64,000 nt of DNA from Actinomyces sp. UMB0138. GTDB taxonomy: Bacteria; Bacillota; Negativicutes; Veillonellales; Veillonellaceae. How positions within the stretch are numbered: the stretch's first letter is position 1; each line of letters begins with the position of its first letter. Shown here piece by piece: positions 1 to 10,982 of the stretch. The stretch covers positions 496,001 to 560,000 of the forward strand of contig NZ_PKMC01000002.1 in NCBI RefSeq assembly GCF_002849225.1. Reading direction: 5' to 3'. The notes under the pieces were generated by a model. The model was not told where the DNA came from and did no database searches. It saw nothing but the letters and a program-made list of their open reading frames with translations. Made by a program: the position numbers and the translations under genes.

Positions 1-1
1 G

Positions 2-2182
2 AAAAAACATTTGGGCGAACAATTCGGCGGCAAGACCACCCAGCAAATGAAAGAGCGGCTGCTGGTAGGGATGGGTCAGAACGCCGGCGTCGTGGACGTG
101 GGCGACGGGATGGCGGTCACCTTTAAGGTGGAATCGCACAATCACCCCTCGTTCGTGGAGCCGTACCAGGGCGCAGCGACCGGCGTTGGCGGTATTGTCC
201 GCGACATTATTGCAATGGGCGCCCGCCCAGTGGCAGTCATGGATCAGCTCCGTTTCGGGGATCCGAAGAACGCTGACACAGCCCGCGTGGTACACGGGGT
301 AGTGGCTGGCGTCGGCGGCTACGGCAACTGTTTAGGCCTGCCTAACATTGGCGGCGAAACCGAATTCGATCCCTCTTACCAGGGCAATCCGCTAGTTAAC
401 GCGCTGTGCGTGGGAGTGCTAAAGCACGAGGACATTCACCTGGCAAACGCCGAGGGCGTCGGAAATAAAATCGTCCTATTCGGTGCTCGTACCGGCGGCG
501 ACGGTATTGGGGGCGCCTCTATCCTGGCTTCCGAAACCTTCGAGGACGGCATGCCGGCCAAACGGCCATCCGTCCAGGTGGGTGACCCCTTCATGGAAAA
601 GGTGCTCATCGAATGCTGCCTGGAACTATTTGCGGCTGACCTCGTAGAGGGCATCCAGGACCTGGGCGCGGCAGGCATCTCCTGCGCCACCTCCGAACTG
701 GCCTCAAACGGCAACTCTGGTATGCACGTCGACCTCGAAAATGTGCTTCTGCGCGACCCCACCCTGACTGCAGGCGAGATCCTGATGTCGGAATCGCAAG
801 AACGCATGATGGCAGTTGTGGCTGCCGACAAGATTGATGCCTTCATGGACGTCATCAACAAGTGGGACGTGGAAGCAGCCGTGATTGGCGAGGTGACCGG
901 CGACGGCAGGCTCACCATCGACCACTACGGCGAACGCATCGTGGACGTAGACCCGAAGACAGTGGCCCACGACGGTCCAGTCTACGATCGCCCGTACTCC
1001 CGCCCGGCCTGGCAGGATGACCTGCAGGCGGATACCTCCGACAAGCTGGCTCGCTCTGAGTCTTCTGCTGCTTTAGAAGAAGAGCTACGCAAGATAGTAC
1101 TCAGCCCAAACGGTGCCTCCAAAGCGTGGGTAACCGACCAGTACGACCGCTACGTGCGCGGCAACACTGCATTGGCTCAGCCCGACGATGCGGGTGTCAT
1201 CCGCGTAGTAGAAGAATCTAACCGCGGCGTAGCCATCGCTACTGACGCGAACGGTTGGTACACCAAGCTCGACCCGTATGCTGGCGCCCAGCAGGCGCTC
1301 GCGGAGGCCTATCGCAACGTGTGCACCGTTGGGGCTCGCCCGATGGCAGTGACCGACTGCCTGAATTTTGGTAACCCGGAAGATCCGGACGCAATGTGGC
1401 AACTAGTTACCGCTATGACTGGTATGGCTGACGGCTGTAAGGTGCTGGGCACGCCGGTTACCGGCGGCAACGTGTCTCTGTACAACTCCTCTGGAACTGA
1501 GAAGGGGCAGCCGGATTCTTCGATCAACCCGACTCCTGTAGTGGGCATGTTGGGCTTGATCGACGATGTTACGAAAGCTGTGCCTTCCGGCTGGAATGAA
1601 CAGGGACTTGCCGTCTTGCTGCTAGGCGAGACTAACGACGAACTGGATGGTTCTGCCTGGGCTCGCGAAGTCCATTCGCACCTGGGTGGGCTGCCCCCGA
1701 AGGTGGATTTTGAAGCGGAAATGGCGCTGGGTCGAGTACTTATTGCGGTAGCTCAGGCCGAGGTGGACGGTATTCGCGTTGTCAAAGCGGCACACGATAT
1801 TTCCAATGGCGGCTTGGCTGCAGCAGTGCTGGAGTCGGCTTCACGTTTCGGTATTGGCGCCAACATCGATCTGGCTCGCGTCGGTTTCGAGGGACAGGAC
1901 GACACAGTCCGGCTGTTCTCGGAATCGCAGGCGCGCGCTTTGGTTGTGGTACCTGAAGTGGCCGTGTCCATGGTTGCTGCCGCAGCGGAAGCAGAGGGCG
2001 TAGCTTGCTCGCGCATTGGTACTACCGGTGGTTCGATGGTCACCTTCACTCGTTCTAACGAGAGCGAGCCGGCTGACTTTGAAGAGTCTGTTGCGGGTGC
2101 GGCTGACCGGTCTGTGATCGCTTTGGACCTGGCCGATTTGGCCGAGGCTTCCCGCAAGGTGTTGCCGGAACTGTTTGCGTAG
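2..2182 (+). CDS. purL: Phosphoribosylformylglycinamidine synthase subunit PurL (5' end cut by window)
   Basis: Catalyses the ATP- and glutamine-dependent conversion of FGAR to FGAM in de novo purine synthesis, in the cytoplasm. The frame is open from the first bases, so the start lies upstream; 726 residues are visible, close to the usual length of the small PurL type, so little is missing. The signature [19 protein letters not shown] lies near the N-terminus, followed by [14 protein letters not shown] and, in the second half, the repeated AIRS-like fold with TGGNVSLYN. This PurL type has no glutaminase domain and needs PurS and PurQ, which are not in view but may lie upstream. A strong terminator follows 7 bases after the stop, so this is the last gene of its transcript. 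Confidence 0.97.
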   Translation, partial: KKHLGEQFGGKTTQQMKERLLVGMGQNAGVVDVGDGMAVTFKVESHNHPSFVEPYQGAATGVGGIVRDIIAMGARPVAVMDQLRFGDPKNADTARVVHGVVAGVGGYGNCLGLPNIGGETEFDPSYQGNPLVNALCVGVLKHEDIHLANAEGVGNKIVLFGARTGGDGIGGASILASETFEDGMPAKRPSVQVGDPFMEKVLIECCLELFAADLVEGIQDLGAAGISCATSELASNGNSGMHVDLENVLLRDPTLTAGEILMSESQERMMAVVAADKIDAFMDVINKWDVEAAVIGEVTGDGRLTIDHYGERIVDVDPKTVAHDGPVYDRPYSRPAWQDDLQADTSDKLARSESSAALEEELRKIVLSPNGASKAWVTDQYDRYVRGNTALAQPDDAGVIRVVEESNRGVAIATDANGWYTKLDPYAGAQQALAEAYRNVCTVGARPMAVTDCLNFGNPEDPDAMWQLVTAMTGMADGCKVLGTPVTGGNVSLYNSSGTEKGQPDSSINPTPVVGMLGLIDDVTKAVPSGWNEQGLAVLLLGETNDELDGSAWAREVHSHLGGLPPKVDFEAEMALGRVLIAVAQAEVDGIRVVKAAHDISNGGLAAAVLESASRFGIGANIDLARVGFEGQDDTVRLFSESQARALVVVPEVAVSMVAAAAEAEGVACSRIGTTGGSMVTFTRSNESEPADFEESVAGAADRSVIALDLADLAEASRKVLPELFA

Positions 2183-2188
2183 CCGGTA

Positions 2189-2217
2189 GTTGGTCCCGGG
2201 CTAGGCTCGGGACCAAC
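2189..2217 (+). terminator. Hairpin terminator after purL
   Basis: A perfect 10-bp stem (GTTGGTCCCG / CGGGACCAAC) with a 9-base loop starts 7 bases after the purL stop. There is no T-run, which is common for actinobacterial terminators. Confidence 0.65.
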
Positions 2218-2234
2218 GATGGTAGCGTGAAGCC

Positions 2235-2591
2235 ATGCCTATCCTGATTGCTGGTATTTTTTCTGTTCTTTTGACTTTGCAGGCACTGTATTGCCTGTTC
2301 CTGGTTATTGCCCCCGGGCGCGAGGGGTTTCGGGTGGGGCATCCGCTAGGTTTGCCCTTTAAGGTGTTGCGTAGGAGCGAGACGGTTTGGCATCGGGCGC
2401 ACATGCATGCCTGCCCATTCTTCTTATTGGCGATTGCCCTAGCTTTGATAAACATTGTGGTGCTGGTGGCGTTGGCCCCTTATGTTTCTGTTGCTACTGG
2501 CGTGATTGCCGGCATTGGCTCGGTAATCATTGTGGCAGGTATGTGGGCCCTAGCGGCAGCTGCGGCTTTGCGGTGGGCGAGATTGAACTAG
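2235..2591 (+). CDS. Small integral membrane protein, unknown function
   Basis: A 118-residue protein with about four hydrophobic segments (roughly residues 3-26, 60-82, 84-104 and the C-terminal stretch before WARLN). The loop between the first two segments is basic and holds HRAHMHA. I do not recognise the family. It sits alone between the purL terminator and the gdhA promoter region, in the same direction. The ATG at 2235 is the first start after the terminator and only weak ribosome-binding sequence precedes it. The hydrophobic pattern and good codon use make it likely to be real, but no role can be inferred. Confidence 0.7.
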   Translation: MPILIAGIFSVLLTLQALYCLFLVIAPGREGFRVGHPLGLPFKVLRRSETVWHRAHMHACPFFLLAIALALINIVVLVALAPYVSVATGVIAGIGSVIIVAGMWALAAAAALRWARLN

Positions 2592-2698
2592 CTGCCCAAA
2601 GTTTCCTTGCGAACTTTTAGTTTAGTCAAAGACAAGTGTATAACTATTGGTGCGCACCTAACGGAATAGTAAAGCGCGGGTAAAGCCCGGGTGTCTAG

Positions 2699-4048
<1,350 letters not shown>

Positions 4049-4109
4049 AAATAGCAGTGGGGTGTGGATCGATTCACAGTTACGGTGATGATCGCGTTAT
4101 CCTTTAGAC

Positions 4110-5396
4110 ATGATTGATCTTCGTGCACTTGAAGCCGATCCCACCCCCGGCTACGCCTCGCAGAAGGCTCGCGGGGAGGACCCGGCCCTTATCGACCAGG
4201 CCATTGCAGCAGACCGCAAGCGTCGCGAGGCGCTTAGCGAATTCGAATCCGCCCGTGCGGAACAGAAATCTGTGTCTAAGTCGGTGGGTAAGGCCAGTCC
4301 CGAAGAACGTCCAGCCGTCCTCGCAAAGGCGAAGGAACTGGCAGCACACGTAAAGGAACTGGAAGCCGAGGCTAATAAGGCGGCTGAAGAGGCTCGCGCA
4401 ATTGCCATGCGCATCGACAACATTGTCAGCCCGGAAGCCCCCACCGGTGGGGAAGAGAACTTCACCGACCTAGAGCACGTGGGGGAGCGGCGCGACTTCG
4501 CCGCAGAAGGGTTTGAACCCAAGGATCACCTGGCAGTAGCCGAAGGGCTCGATGCCATTGATATGAAGCGGGGCGCTAAAGTATCCGGCTCGCGCTTCTA
4601 CTACCTAAAGGGCATCGGCGCCCGCATGGAACTGGCATTCCTTACCATGGCATGGGACCAGGCCGAGGCTGCTGGTTTCGTCCCCATGATTACGCCCACC
4701 ATGGTCAGCCCCCAAACAATGGGAGGCACCGGCTTTTTGGGTGCCCACGCTGACGAGATCTACCATCTAGAGGCAGACGACCTGTACTTGACGGGTACCT
4801 CCGAAGTGGCGTTGGCTGGCTACCACACTGACGAGATCTTGGATCTGTCTAACGGGCCGAAGCGCTACACCGGTTGGTCTACGTGCTACCGGCGCGAGGC
4901 CGGCGCTGCGGGCCGCGACACTCGCGGCATCATCCGCGTCCACCAGTTCAATAAGGTGGAAATGTTCAGCTACTGTCGCATTGAGGACGCAGCTGAAGAG
5001 CACAAGCGCTTGCTTGGGTGGGAACGCGAGATGCTGGGCAAGATGGAGCTTCCCTACCGGATCATCGATACTGCAGCAGGCGACCTTGGTTCTTCTGCGG
5101 CTCGCAAGTTTGACTGTGAAGCATGGCTCCCTTCGCAAGAGCGATGGATGGAGGTAACCTCCACTTCGAACTGCACTCAGTTCCAGGCCCGCCGGCTAGG
5201 AATTAGGGAACGCATTGAACAGGATGGGCGCCAGGTTACCCGCCCGGTAGCCACTCTAAATGGCACCCTGGCCACTACCAGGTGGCTAGTCGCCCTCTTC
5301 GAAAACCATCAGCAGGCTGACGGATCCCTGTATATTCCTAAGGCAATGCGCCCGTACCTGGGTGGTCGCGAACTGATCGAACCGGTGAATGCATAA
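4110..5396 (+). CDS. serS: Seryl-tRNA synthetase
   Basis: Class II aminoacyl-tRNA synthetase that charges tRNA-Ser with serine. The 428 residues show an N-terminal helical arm (about residues 30-105, rich in Glu/Lys/Ala) that grips the long variable arm of tRNA-Ser, then the catalytic core. Motif 2 is the [19 protein letters not shown] region, and motif 3 is [18 protein letters not shown] near the C-terminus. The next gene starts inside its last codons (8-base overlap), suggesting co-transcription with the HAD phosphatase. Two tRNA-Ser genes lie within 13 kb downstream, probably by chance. Confidence 0.97.
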   Translation: MIDLRALEADPTPGYASQKARGEDPALIDQAIAADRKRREALSEFESARAEQKSVSKSVGKASPEERPAVLAKAKELAAHVKELEAEANKAAEEARAIAMRIDNIVSPEAPTGGEENFTDLEHVGERRDFAAEGFEPKDHLAVAEGLDAIDMKRGAKVSGSRFYYLKGIGARMELAFLTMAWDQAEAAGFVPMITPTMVSPQTMGGTGFLGAHADEIYHLEADDLYLTGTSEVALAGYHTDEILDLSNGPKRYTGWSTCYRREAGAAGRDTRGIIRVHQFNKVEMFSYCRIEDAAEEHKRLLGWEREMLGKMELPYRIIDTAAGDLGSSAARKFDCEAWLPSQERWMEVTSTSNCTQFQARRLGIRERIEQDGRQVTRPVATLNGTLATTRWLVALFENHQQADGSLYIPKAMRPYLGGRELIEPVNA

Positions 5397-6423
5397 GCTA
5401 TACCAAACATTGAACGCGCAGGGACTCACCTTTTCGGCGTCAGAAAACATGCCCGTAACAGGAACGTTTATTCCGCCTGAATTCGGTGGGGACCTGCGCG
5501 TTAGTGGTGGTTCTAAAACGGCGCCACTGCCGCAGGTCGTCGCTGGCGAAGCACCCGCACAGGTGGTAGATGCTAGTGGCGATCAGCTAGTGGTCCCAGA
5601 ACAGCTTAGGGGAGTAGATCCGGCGAAGCTGCTGGTTGCTTTTGACATTGACGGCACCATTTTGGGGCGCGATGGTTCTATGTCCAGCGCGGTGTTGCAA
5701 TCGTTGCGCGCCTTAGACGCTGCTGGGGCCAATGTTGTTATTGCTACTGGCCGTTCCATTCCGGCAGTGGCTGGGGTGCTCACTCTGTTGCAGTTGCGGC
5801 ATGGCTTCGTAGTTTGTTCTAACGGGGCGGTGGTGTTGCGCACCGCGCCGGGAAAGACGGCCGGGGCGATCGACTACAAGGTGGTAAAAACCGTAACCTT
5901 TCCGCCGGCGCCAATCATCGATCGGCTAGTAGAAAAGATCCCGGATGCTTACGTAGGGGTAGAAGCGGTAGGATCCGGATTTTTGGTGTCGGAGCACTTC
6001 CCGGCTGGCGAACTGATCGGCGAACAACAAGTGGTAGGTTGGCAAGGACTGCGGCAGAAGGAAGTGACCCGGGTTATCCTGCGGGCGCCTTCGTTAAGCG
6101 CACAAGATTTGAAAGACATCGTGGCTGGCCTTGGGATTGACACGGTGCAATGGGACATTGGGTGGACTGCTTGGCTAGACGTTGTGTCTGAAGATTCCAC
6201 CAAGGCTAGGGCCTTAGCGGAGCTAGCAGATACTTTGGGCGTTGACCATGCGCATACGGTTGCCGTTGGGGACGGCTCTAACGACGTGGCAATGATCGAC
6301 TGGGCCAGTTGGGGGCTTGCCATGAAGAACGGTTCCCAGGATGCCAAATCCGTGGCCGCTGCGGTACTTCCCCCGGTCACAGAAAATGGGGCAGCGCTGG
6401 TAGGAAAGCTTCTGCTCGGATAG
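5389..6423 (+). CDS. Cof-type HAD-IIB family phosphatase
   Basis: Predicted cytoplasmic phosphatase acting on small phosphorylated metabolites such as sugar phosphates; the substrate is unknown. The HAD core starts near residue 82 with [11 protein letters not shown] (Asp nucleophile and acid), then VVIATGRS (motif II), STKARAL (motif III Lys) and [13 protein letters not shown] (motif IV), with the cap domain between motifs II and III. The 344-residue frame is longer than the usual 260-290 because of about 80 N-terminal residues of no recognisable family. The start could be the overlapping ATG at 5389 or an ATG at 5449; neither has a convincing ribosome site. Confidence 0.85.
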   Translation: MHKLYQTLNAQGLTFSASENMPVTGTFIPPEFGGDLRVSGGSKTAPLPQVVAGEAPAQVVDASGDQLVVPEQLRGVDPAKLLVAFDIDGTILGRDGSMSSAVLQSLRALDAAGANVVIATGRSIPAVAGVLTLLQLRHGFVVCSNGAVVLRTAPGKTAGAIDYKVVKTVTFPPAPIIDRLVEKIPDAYVGVEAVGSGFLVSEHFPAGELIGEQQVVGWQGLRQKEVTRVILRAPSLSAQDLKDIVAGLGIDTVQWDIGWTAWLDVVSEDSTKARALAELADTLGVDHAHTVAVGDGSNDVAMIDWASWGLAMKNGSQDAKSVAAAVLPPVTENGAALVGKLLLG

Positions 6424-6490
6424 GTAAAACCTGGCGTACTCGGCCTGTACTCTTAAGGGGTAATCCTCAACGTAGCGGATGGGAGTAGGC

Positions 6491-7810
6491 GTGGGTTGGT
6501 TCAATTCGATAGAACACAACAGGTGGTTGTCGCAGCAAATGCGCGACCTTCTAGATTTCGGCAAGAACTCGCTGGTAGAGGGCGGGTTCGGGTCGATGGA
6601 TTTGGAAGGAAAAGTAGACTCTGAAGCGCAACTGCCCCTGTTCGTCACCTGCCGCATGGTGCACGTTTACTCGCTGGGGACGCTCATGGGTATCCCCGGT
6701 TGCAGGCGGATGGTAGACCACGGAGTCAGAGCGCTTACGGAAGCCTTCTACGACCATGACCATGGCGGCTGGTATGACCAGATAGAGCCGAAATTGGACC
6801 AGAACGGGCATGGCATTGCTGCCTCTAAGGTAAAGATGGCTTATTCGTCTGCCTTTGTGTTGCTTGCTGCGTCCTCGGCGGCAGTGGCGAATAGACCCGG
6901 CGCGCAGGAGCTCTTGGCGCTTGCCATGCGGGACCAGGACAAACACTGGTGGGATCCGGAATACCAGATGGTTGTGGACGATCGCAGCCTAGATTTCACT
7001 TCGACCTCGGACTACCGGGGGATGAATGCAAATATGCACACCTGCGAGGCCTACCTGGCGTGCGCGGACGCTACCACCCAGCCGAAGTGGCTAGACCGCG
7101 CGATGGCGATATTGGGGCGGATGCGCAGAAACGCCCAGCACAATAACTGGCGCATTCCGGAACATTATTCGCCGCAGTGGGAGCCGCAACTGGATTACAA
7201 CCAGGACAACCCTGCAGACCAGTTCCGCCCCTTTGGATGTACGCCGGGACATGGCATGGAATTTGCAAAGCTCTTGGTGGCGGCACGTGGAGCACTAATT
7301 AGGGCGGGCCGTGAGGTTCCCGAGTGGATGCTTGAAACGGCCAGTGAATTGTTTATGAGGGCGCGCCAAGACGGGTGGGCACGCAACGGCAAGCCCGGTT
7401 TCGTGTATACGACGGATGCGCGTGGAGGAGTGGTGATTGCCGATCGCATGCACTGGGTAGTATGCGAGGCAATCGGGGCGGCCGTAGCGCTGCGGCGGGC
7501 AGAATTGGACGGTCCGGGTGAGCCCGATCGGGGGCTGATCGAGGACTATGAGCACTGCTACCGTACGTTTATTGATTACGCGGACGAGTACCTGATAGCC
7601 GGGGATGGGAAGTGGAACCACCAGCTGGGCCCGGATAACCAGTTGGCTACGACCATTTGGCCGGGCAGGCCAGATATCTACCACGCAGTGCAAGCTATGC
7701 TGGCCCAGCGGGTTCCTGTATCTCCTGCGTTCGCGCAAGCTCTTGATCAAGGGCTATTGGACACGCCGCAGAGCTTGGGGCAGGAAAAGGGCAGGCCCAC
7801 CCGCAGGTGA
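6491..7810 (+). CDS. AGE-family aldose-ketose isomerase, YihS-like
   Basis: A member of the N-acylglucosamine 2-epimerase (AGE) superfamily, (alpha/alpha)6-barrel enzymes that interconvert aldoses and ketoses. It resembles E. coli YihS (sulfoquinovose isomerase) closely from the start: WFNSIEHNRWL and FGKNSL at the N-terminus, MLHVYS-like MVHVYSLG, RGMNANMHTCEA, DNPADQFRPFG and TPGHGMEF. These carry the His and Arg residues the family uses in catalysis. I chose the GTG at 6491 (439 residues) because GGGAG lies at proper distance before it. No sulfoglycolysis kinase, aldolase or transporter is nearby, so mannose/fructose or another sugar is as likely a substrate as sulfoquinovose. Confidence 0.85.
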   Translation: MGWFNSIEHNRWLSQQMRDLLDFGKNSLVEGGFGSMDLEGKVDSEAQLPLFVTCRMVHVYSLGTLMGIPGCRRMVDHGVRALTEAFYDHDHGGWYDQIEPKLDQNGHGIAASKVKMAYSSAFVLLAASSAAVANRPGAQELLALAMRDQDKHWWDPEYQMVVDDRSLDFTSTSDYRGMNANMHTCEAYLACADATTQPKWLDRAMAILGRMRRNAQHNNWRIPEHYSPQWEPQLDYNQDNPADQFRPFGCTPGHGMEFAKLLVAARGALIRAGREVPEWMLETASELFMRARQDGWARNGKPGFVYTTDARGGVVIADRMHWVVCEAIGAAVALRRAELDGPGEPDRGLIEDYEHCYRTFIDYADEYLIAGDGKWNHQLGPDNQLATTIWPGRPDIYHAVQAMLAQRVPVSPAFAQALDQGLLDTPQSLGQEKGRPTRR

Positions 7811-7833
7811 GCCTGCCGCGTGGGCGGTGCTGA

Positions 7834-8406
7834 CTACTTCAGATTCTGGTCGTAGTGGGCGCGCTCGCCGCCAATGTACTTGGGGCGGGTGCGCGCTGCG
7901 GTCACGTGTGCTGCTCCGACTTCGGTAGCAGCGAGCCTGACCGGGGAAGCAACGTGCTTCAGATGCATCCCGATGAACGTGTCGCCGATGTCTAAACCGC
8001 CCTCCACAGCGACCTTCTCTACTAGCCACGGCTCCTGGATATGTGCGTAGGCGGCACACGAGAAGGATCCGCCCGCGTGTAATTGTGGAACTGCGTTCAC
8101 CCGTTCAAAACCGCGTTTTCGTGCCAGCTCAGCGGGTACCACGAGGGCGCGGTTCAGGTGTTCACAGCACTGTGCGATTGGAGTTACGCCCGTGCCATCG
8201 GTTGCTGCGCACACGCCTTGCCAGACGGCCTCGCCGATCTGTGGTGAAGAAGCCTTGCCAATGCGGTCTCCCAAGATCTCTGACGAAGAACACCCCACTA
8301 CTATTGCGTCGCCGTCGGAAAGTTTAGCTTTTTCCAGAAGCTCTTTTACTAGGTCGGCAACTTGGGTGCGCACTTGCTCTGCTGAAATATCTGTCTGCGG
8401 TGACAT
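7834..8406 (-). CDS. TIGR01440 / UPF0340 (YwlG-like) family protein
   Basis: A 190-residue protein of the uncharacterised YwlG/DUF436 family. Recognisable family stretches are VVGCSSSEILGDRIGKASS, PIAQCCEHLNRALVVP, RVNAVPQLHAGGSFSCAAYAH and DVGDTFIG-like DIGDTFIGMHLKHV. No reaction is established for the family; conserved Cys and His residues suggest a catalytic or metal-binding role, but this is inference. I place the start at the ATG at 8406 because a strong AGGAGGGG site precedes it, not at the longer upstream option. It converges with the YihS-like gene. Confidence 0.85.
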   Translation of the reverse strand: MSPQTDISAEQVRTQVADLVKELLEKAKLSDGDAIVVGCSSSEILGDRIGKASSPQIGEAVWQGVCAATDGTGVTPIAQCCEHLNRALVVPAELARKRGFERVNAVPQLHAGGSFSCAAYAHIQEPWLVEKVAVEGGLDIGDTFIGMHLKHVASPVRLAATEVGAAHVTAARTRPKYIGGERAHYDQNLK

Positions 8407-8528
8407 TACCCCTCCTAAAATATGGCAATGCGGCACTCCCAGTCTATGCGTTCGGGAGGAGGAAGTAGCTAGCTTGATTTTCGTGGTTGGTTGTTAATTG
8501 GTTAGACTGGGAGGCGCGCTTCGCGTTT

Positions 8529-8615
8529 GGAGAGTTGTCCGAGCGGCCGAAGGAGACGGTCTTGAAAACCGTTGTGTCAGCAATGGCACCAAGGGTTCGA
8601 ATCCCTTACTCTCCG
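8529..8615 (+). tRNA. tRNA-Ser (TGA)
   Basis: An 87-base cloverleaf with acceptor stem GGAGAGT / ACTCTCC, anticodon loop CTTGAAA (anticodon TGA), a long class II variable arm, and T-loop GGTTCGAATCC. A U-tailed terminator hairpin follows. It borders the left end of the prophage remnant. Confidence 0.97.
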
Positions 8616-8620
8616 CTCTA

Positions 8621-8743
8621 CCCCGCCATTCCGTTGGAATGGCGGGTTTTTCGTTGTAATAGTGCGGAAAAGGCCGAAGGGTGAATGTGCGGCGGTATGC
8701 GTCTATAGCCGCTAATTTGCAACAAAATAGACCTAAAATAGAC
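8621..8743 (+). repeat. Left copy of a long inverted repeat downstream of tRNA-Ser
   Basis: About 123 bases starting with the tRNA-Ser terminator and continuing through TGAATGTGCGGC, CTATAGCCGCTAA, GCAACAA and a tandem AAAATAGACC motif. By eye it matches the reverse complement of 17132-17254 at roughly 80 percent with one single-base gap. The conserved part runs far beyond the terminator, so common descent rather than convergence is likely. It may be an att-flanking phage segment. Confidence 0.85.
8622..8651 (+). terminator. tRNA-Ser(TGA) terminator
   Basis: Perfect 11-bp stem CCCGCCATTCC / GGAATGGCGGG with a 3-base loop, followed by TTTTT. A textbook intrinsic terminator. Confidence 0.9.
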
Positions 8744-8753
8744 CCGAGTTCGC

Positions 8754-9140
8754 CTATTTTCTAGTAGTTAGTACAGCGAAGAGCGAGAATGCACCGCAAG
8801 CGAATCCAGTAATTCCGAGTCCTAAGTTAAATGCGGGCGGAAGGGTAAACGGAAAAACGGTAATAAGGCCGATTGCTAGGGCGATTAGGCCAGTAATTCT
8901 AGCGACAGCTAACCTGGTTGGAGTTGTCGCCCCGTCCTGGGAAGGATGATCTGCGGAGGAATCGCCTACCATTTGGCCTTTAGTGAGGCGATATTTTTGG
9001 GCTATAAGGCTAATTACAGCGGCACATAGGGTGAAGACGCACGCCCCAATAGCGAACCAGGAGGAACGGTGCGAGGCCGAGGCTAAACAGATCAATGTAG
9101 CCGCTACTATGATGAACCAAGTTGTATCGTTTTTTCTCAT
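8754..9140 (-). CDS. Hypothetical membrane protein at the left end of the remnant
   Basis: A 128-residue protein with four hydrophobic segments arranged as two hairpins (about residues 8-24, 28-46, 82-98 and 102-124), separated by a polar loop with DSSADHPSQDG. It is the only minus-strand gene of the remnant and sits just inside the left inverted repeat, where prophages often keep lysogen-expressed genes. I do not recognise the family. It could be a lysogenic-conversion or exclusion protein, which is inference from position only. Confidence 0.6.
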   Translation of the reverse strand: MRKNDTTWFIIVAATLICLASASHRSSWFAIGACVFTLCAAVISLIAQKYRLTKGQMVGDSSADHPSQDGATTPTRLAVARITGLIALAIGLITVFPFTLPPAFNLGLGITGFACGAFSLFAVLTTRK

Positions 9141-9307
9141 GGCGCCAGAGTATAGGTCGCCTGTGCGAAATGATGACTCGCACTTCTGGGTTTATTCAAA
9201 AAATGTCTCTTAGAGCGGCGGGCTATTAATAGAATTTATTCTGCTAGTCGCCATTTGAACCTAGAGGCGATGTTGGCTGCTGCCCACACCTAGGCTGTGC
9301 AACCCGC

Positions 9308-9522
9308 ATGGCAGGAACCGTCGTCAGGATGGGAGTCACCGGCCCTGGGGCGGCCCGCCTACTAAACCAGATCGACATAACCATAAAACCGGCAACAATA
9401 CGCCAATGGGAACACCGAGGAAAAATAAAACACATAACCGAAAACGGGGAACCAAATACTGGATGGTAGACATACTCGCCTGCCGCGAATCGAACAAATA
9501 TTCTAAACCAGGGATGACTTGA
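9308..9522 (+). pseudogene. Degraded phage HTH protein (frameshifted)
   Basis: From the ATG at 9308 the frame reads GPGAARLLNQIDITIKPATI followed by RQWEHRGKIKH, which looks like the helix-turn-helix of small excise/MerR-type phage proteins. It stops at 9467-9469. The neighbouring frame continues with KYWMVDILACRESNK to a TGA at 9520-9522, which fits the expected C-terminus. A single base change in the GGGG run near 9446-9449 would join them. The fold assignment is tentative. Confidence 0.45.
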
Positions 9523-9933
9523 CACTGTCACACGAAAAAATGATAGGCGAACGCCATAGGGAGGTGCCATAAAAACACCACGTAGTGTTCGCCAGGCACC
9601 GCCCTTAATCACACCCTCAACCATCCACGGTCGGTCCCGGGTACGCCAAAAAGGATTCAGGGGTAAGGGCGCTAACTAGACCACCCGTGAACACGCAAGG
9701 ATGGAAGAGGGGAGGGGTGGGCCCGTATTTTGGGGTAGTTTCCGGGTGCAACCCACACGCAAACCGCAATAAACCCCCAACGGGCAAACAGTAGGAGCCC
9801 CCATAACGACCCTCGCCCAATGCGACCTAACCGGCTGGCGCATCCTAGACATCATCAAACCCACCATAGGCGGGCACGCCAAATTCCAACGCGTCCTACT
9901 CCAACCAACACCCCACACCGAAGGAAAAAGATA
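9523..9933. other. Decayed phage DNA without a supported gene
   Basis: No frame here has both a plausible start with ribosome site and sensible composition. A minor open stretch before the HNH gene (about 9780-9933) lacks any start codon and may be the tail of a lost gene. A promoter-like TTGACA (9519-9524) with TGATAG 16 bases downstream is the only other signal. Confidence 0.4.
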
Positions 9934-10230
9934 ATGCCTGAGAAGATGGGCCGCAACAACCGCGAGTACGTTCGCCGCGCCCACGCCCTCAAACGCCGCG
10001 TAAGACTCGAACGCCTACCCTGCTGGATCTGCGGGCAACCCATCGACACCACACTACCGTTCACGCACAAGGACGCCTTCACCGCCGACCACGTACGCGA
10101 ACTACACAAAGGCGGCTCACTACTCGGAGCGCTCATGCCAGCACACCGAGGCTGCAACAGTAGGAGATCCAACAAGAAGCGCAGCACGCAGACCGTTCTC
10201 AAACCCGTGAAGACCTCACGCAAATGGTAA
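9934..10230 (+). CDS. Phage HNH endonuclease
   Basis: A 98-residue basic protein with the HNH fold signals CWICGQ, TADHVREL and HRGCNSRR, giving a CxxC plus HxxC zinc site and the catalytic His of the DHV element. HNH proteins placed directly before terminase genes, as in HK97 gp74, assist the large terminase in cutting cos DNA during packaging; that role is inferred from position. I start at the ATG at 9934, preceded by AAGGAAAAAG. The longer open frame upstream (from 9820) has unrelated Arg/His/Pro-rich composition and is probably not translated. Confidence 0.85.
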   Translation: MPEKMGRNNREYVRRAHALKRRVRLERLPCWICGQPIDTTLPFTHKDAFTADHVRELHKGGSLLGALMPAHRGCNSRRSNKKRSTQTVLKPVKTSRKW

Positions 10231-10496
10231 GACCAATAAGGCCTAAGAATAAGCGAGGCAAGAGGCTTTCAAAGGCATGCATAAACTGTAAGGCTACGAC
10301 ACGGTAAACGCTCAGCGTAACCCACACGGTGAAACGTAAAAGCGCAGGTAGGAGACGCTTACGGGGGTGGGGGGATGCCCCCGGCCCCCCTCTAGGTTGA
10401 GGCACACGGGCAAACTCGCACTTTCCCTCCCCACACTGGGGCGGTGTACACCCTGCTGCGGCGAGGGCACCCGGATATACGAATAGGAGGCTGATT
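10231..10496 (+). other. Noncoding gap between HNH and terminase; possible cos region
   Basis: 266 bases with no credible gene. A G/C run at about 10352-10395 (GGGGGTGGGGGG, then CCCCCGG and CCCCCC) can fold on itself. In actinophages with this gene order the cos site usually lies here. The assignment is positional only. Confidence 0.35.
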
Positions 10497-10982
10497 ATGA
10501 GGCCATGTGGCACTATGGCAGCCTACACGCGCCACCGCCGCCACGGGGAAGAACCATGCCCCGCATGTAAGGAAGCTAAACGGTTACAAACGGCTGAGCG
10601 GCGCGCAAAAAAGCGTGCCCAGGCAAAAGCTGTTGCCGAAGGCAGACCGACCCCACCAGCAAGGCCTGTAAGGCGGGAGAAAAAACCGTATGCGGTAAAA
10701 GCTTCCGAGGAATGTATCCCCGCCACGACTTTCCCGGCTGCCCCGCCTAAACCAGAGACATTTGACCGGCTGGAGTATGACCGGTTACACGAGAACCTAA
10801 ACATTGTTGATCATGCTCTCTTCGAGGCATCCCCGGGGGACGTGGCCAGGCTTTCTAAGCGCCGCCAAGAAATCGAAGAGGCTATTTTCGCCCTGCTTAA
10901 GCGGGGGAAGAAGAAAGGCGGGAACGCGTTAGATGAGCTCGCAAGACGCCGCGCGCAAAGGCCGACAGAGGCCACGGCTTGA
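10497..10982 (+). CDS. Phage terminase small subunit
   Basis: A 161-residue protein directly upstream of and overlapping the large terminase by about 50 bases. The N-terminus holds MRPCGTMAAYTRHRRHGEEPC and CPACKEAK, a Cys-containing DNA-binding-like region common in actinophage small terminases. The second half holds helical segments (RLEYDRLHENLNIVDHAL, SKRRQEIEEAIFALLKRG) as expected for the oligomerising part. GGAGG precedes the start. It would recognise the packaging site and load DNA onto the large subunit. The assignment rests on position and composition more than on a strong motif. Confidence 0.7.
   Translation: MRPCGTMAAYTRHRRHGEEPCPACKEAKRLQTAERRAKKRAQAKAVAEGRPTPPARPVRREKKPYAVKASEECIPATTFPAAPPKPETFDRLEYDRLHENLNIVDHALFEASPGDVARLSKRRQEIEEAIFALLKRGKKKGGNALDELARRRAQRPTEATA

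Noticed and set aside
7790..7826. Hairpin GGCAGGC / GCCTGCC around the end of the YihS-like gene as a terminator
   Set aside because: It overlaps the stop codon, has a loop of about 14 bases and lacks a T-run; support is too weak.
9244..9984. Overlapping minus-strand open frames in the decayed part of the first phage island
   Set aside because: Composition is that of antisense frames, there are no ribosome sites, and the plus strand holds the HTH remnant and HNH gene.
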